Source of the DNA: Paracoccaceae bacterium
GTDB lineage: Bacteria > Pseudomonadota > Alphaproteobacteria > Rhodobacterales > Rhodobacteraceae
Assembly: GCA_030625695.1 (NCBI GenBank)
Contig: DAOUQK010000229.1
Span: 1-6,152, forward strand
Length of the DNA: 6,152 nucleotides
Direction: 5' to 3'
Shown in pieces: positions 4,463 to 6,152 of the stretch (positions within the stretch are counted from its first letter, which is position 1; each line of letters begins with the position of its first letter). The notes under the pieces were generated by a model. It saw nothing but the letters and a program-made list of their open reading frames with translations. It searched no databases and was not told the DNA's origin. Made by a program: the position numbers and the translations under genes.

Positions 4463-6094
4463 TTATGTCTGATTGGCCACTTGTTTGCGCAGTTCAAACT
4501 TTTGGATTTTGCCGGTGGAAGTTTTGGGAAGCTCCTGAAATACCACCCGTTTGGGGGTTTTGAAACCAGCCAGGGTTTTGCGGGTAAAGGCGATCAGGTC
4601 GGCGGCGTTCGTTTCAGCACCGTCTTTCAGTTCAATAAAGGCGCAGGGCACTTCGCCCCATTTGTCATCCGGAGCGGCGACGACGGCGGCCAAAAGAACA
4701 TCCGGGTGCGCCATCAACACGCCTTCGACTTCGACCGAAGAGATGTTTTCGCCGCCCGAAATGATGATATCCTTGGCCCGGTCGGCGATCTGGATATAGC
4801 TGTTGCCGTGTTGCACCGCGAGGTCGCCAGTGTGGAAATAGCCACCTTGGAAGGCTTCGGCGGTGGCGGCAGGGTTTTTCAGATAACCTTTCATCACTGA
4901 ATTGCCGCGCACCATGATTTCGCCCTGATCCGTGCCGTTTTTGGTGGTTTGGGTCATATCAGGGTTCAGGACGGTAATGTCGTCCATCATTGGCATGGCG
5001 ATGCCCTGGCGCGATTTGACCACGGCGCGTCCGGCCTGGTCCAAACCGCCCCATTCATCTTCGTTCCACAGGCATTCGGTGACGTGGCCAAAGGTTTCGG
5101 TCAGCCCGTAAACATGGGTGACATTGAAACCCAATGCTTCGATCTTGGACAGGGTGGCAGGGGCGGGGGGGGCACCGGCGGTGAAGACTTCGACCGTGTG
5201 ATCGAATGGCAGGCGGTCCGTTTCAGGCGCGTTGACGATCATGTTCAGCACAATTGGTGCGCCGCCAAAGTGGCTGGCGCGTTCAACGGCGATGGCGTCA
5301 TAGATTGCGGACGCGGTGATATCGCGACAGCAGATCAGCGTGCCGCCGATCAGCGGCATCATCCAAGTGTGGTTCCAGCCGTTGCAGTGAAACAGCGGCA
5401 CGATGGTCAGATACCTTGGCCGCAAAACCATGCGCCAGCTGATCACCGTGCCCATGGTCATCAGGTAGGCACCGCGATGATGATAGACCACGCCTTTTGG
5501 CCGCCCGGTGGTGCCGGAAGTATAATTCAGCGCCAGGCTTTCCCATTCGTCCTGCGGCATGATCCAGTCGAAACCATCGTCGCCACTGGCCAGCAGGTCC
5601 TCGTATTGCTGATGTCGCCCGCTGGCGGGAAAACCCGCCGCGGCGTCCGACACTTCGATGATGTCCGGGCCATTGCCGTCCATTTCAGCGATGGCCGCTT
5701 CGGCCAGATCCAGAAACTGGCTATCGACCAGCACCATCCGCGCCCCACCGTGCTCAAAGATATAGGCCACTGTGCCCACATCCAGCCGGGTGTTGATGGT
5801 GTTGAGCACTGCTCCACAGGCGGGCACGCCGAAATGCGCCTCGGCCTGAGCCGGGAGGTTGGGGATCAAAGTCGCGACAACGTCACCGGGGCGAATACCT
5901 TTGGACGCAAGCGCCGAAGCAAGGCGGGTACAACGGGCATAATATTCGGCGTATGTTTTGCGGTGGGCGCCATAGATCATCGCCTCTTCATCAGCAAACA
6001 CATGCGCCGCCCGGCGCAGGTGAGACAGCGGAGTAAGGGGCACATAATTGGCCGCTGTTTTTTCCAACCCCGTTTCATCCGCCATCCAGCCCAT
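4463..6094 (-). CDS. Acyl-CoA synthetase (AMP-forming, ANL superfamily), probably short/medium-chain
   Basis: The enzyme activates a carboxylic acid with ATP to an acyl-adenylate and then to acyl-CoA, releasing AMP and PPi. The 543-residue length is typical. Motifs in order: the phosphate-binding loop YTSGTTGRPKG at 191-201, FTAGAPP at 305-311, YGLTET at 329-334, the HTGD motif at 421-424, the hinge and CoA-face segment DRAKDIIISGGENIS at 438-452, and PKTSTGK at 523-529 with the catalytic Lys529. All are intact. The N-terminal pattern (NYVPLTPLSHLRRAA, then AHFGVPACGAVLNTINTRLD) resembles the branch that includes plant AAE/butyrate-CoA ligases and many bacterial fatty-acid ligases. It differs from the DmdB1 N-terminal type known to me, so a role in methylmercaptopropionate use is not supported. 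No neighbouring beta-oxidation gene is present to name a substrate. The start at 6094 is chosen because GGAG (6105-6102) lies seven bases upstream; a second Met at 6085 is less well placed. Confidence 0.93.
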   Translation of the reverse strand: MGWMADETGLEKTAANYVPLTPLSHLRRAAHVFADEEAMIYGAHRKTYAEYYARCTRLASALASKGIRPGDVVATLIPNLPAQAEAHFGVPACGAVLNTINTRLDVGTVAYIFEHGGARMVLVDSQFLDLAEAAIAEMDGNGPDIIEVSDAAAGFPASGRHQQYEDLLASGDDGFDWIMPQDEWESLALNYTSGTTGRPKGVVYHHRGAYLMTMGTVISWRMVLRPRYLTIVPLFHCNGWNHTWMMPLIGGTLICCRDITASAIYDAIAVERASHFGGAPIVLNMIVNAPETDRLPFDHTVEVFTAGAPPAPATLSKIEALGFNVTHVYGLTETFGHVTECLWNEDEWGGLDQAGRAVVKSRQGIAMPMMDDITVLNPDMTQTTKNGTDQGEIMVRGNSVMKGYLKNPAATAEAFQGGYFHTGDLAVQHGNSYIQIADRAKDIIISGGENISSVEVEGVLMAHPDVLLAAVVAAPDDKWGEVPCAFIELKDGAETNAADLIAFTRKTLAGFKTPKRVVFQELPKTSTGKIQKFELRKQVANQT

Positions 6095-6152
6095 TGATTA
6101 TCTCCGTTCAAAGTCGTTGCATGTCGCTTTCAAGGCAGAGTGTGCGCCGGGA

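Noticed and set aside
3979..4497. 172-codon minus-strand open frame overlapping the DUF2892 gene and running into the end of the acyl-CoA synthetase gene
   Set aside because: It covers the DUF2892 gene in another frame and also its promoter, operator and terminators, and has no recognisable domain.
4949..6097. 382-codon open frame on the plus strand opposite the acyl-CoA synthetase
   Set aside because: It lies fully antisense to a gene with every ANL motif; the translation is rich in His/Gln/Gly/Asp typical of a GC-rich antisense shadow and shows no domain.
6098..6152. Promoter of the acyl-CoA synthetase gene (TTGAAA on the minus strand)
   Set aside because: A -35-like TTGAAA is present but no -10 box at proper spacing; the gene's upstream region is cut by the window end.

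Overview
The window looks like chromosomal DNA from an alphaproteobacterium of the Rhodobacteraceae (Roseobacter-type). The base composition is GC-rich, the genes are compact, and several proteins read like family members typical of that group: the SPOR protein that begins with a Cys-containing PAEFPPASY/YVDSRGC region, the single-TM hypothetical starting EYQRLEAIGLW, and a uracil phosphoribosyltransferase with a DPMLATGNSS loop. This placement comes from recall of family appearance, not from a search.

Layout. (1) 1-1318, plus strand: the 3' end of deoB (phosphopentomutase) followed by a complete upp (uracil phosphoribosyltransferase), the tail of a nucleoside/pyrimidine salvage cluster. (2) 1386-2750, plus strand: a secreted, Pro/Ala-rich protein with a C-terminal SPOR (peptidoglycan-binding) domain and internal VPSGYR-type repeats. 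(3) 2751-2903: a small non-coding element bounded by a 10-bp inverted repeat, with a nested GTAGGGTGGGC palindrome inside. It lies between two convergent genes and begins directly after the SPOR stop codon. (4) 2941-3954, minus strand: a single-pass membrane protein whose C-terminal half resembles an M48 metallopeptidase that has lost its HExxH zinc site. (5) 4077-4271, minus strand: a 64-residue DUF2892/YgaP-type membrane protein. Its promoter carries an ATTC-N8-GAAT palindrome over the -10 box, the form of the sulfide-responsive SqrR/BigR operator as I recall it. (6) 4463-6094, minus strand: a complete acyl-CoA synthetase (AMP-forming, ANL superfamily).

Functionally, deoB and upp belong together: DeoB interconverts ribose/deoxyribose 1- and 5-phosphates released from nucleosides, and Upp recovers uracil as UMP. 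The remaining genes look like unrelated single units. I see no rRNA, tRNA, CRISPR, phage module or intact transposase. There is no convincing multi-gene novel system here. The points most worth following are the sulfide-type operator on the DUF2892 gene, the degenerate M48-like protein and the MITE-like element.
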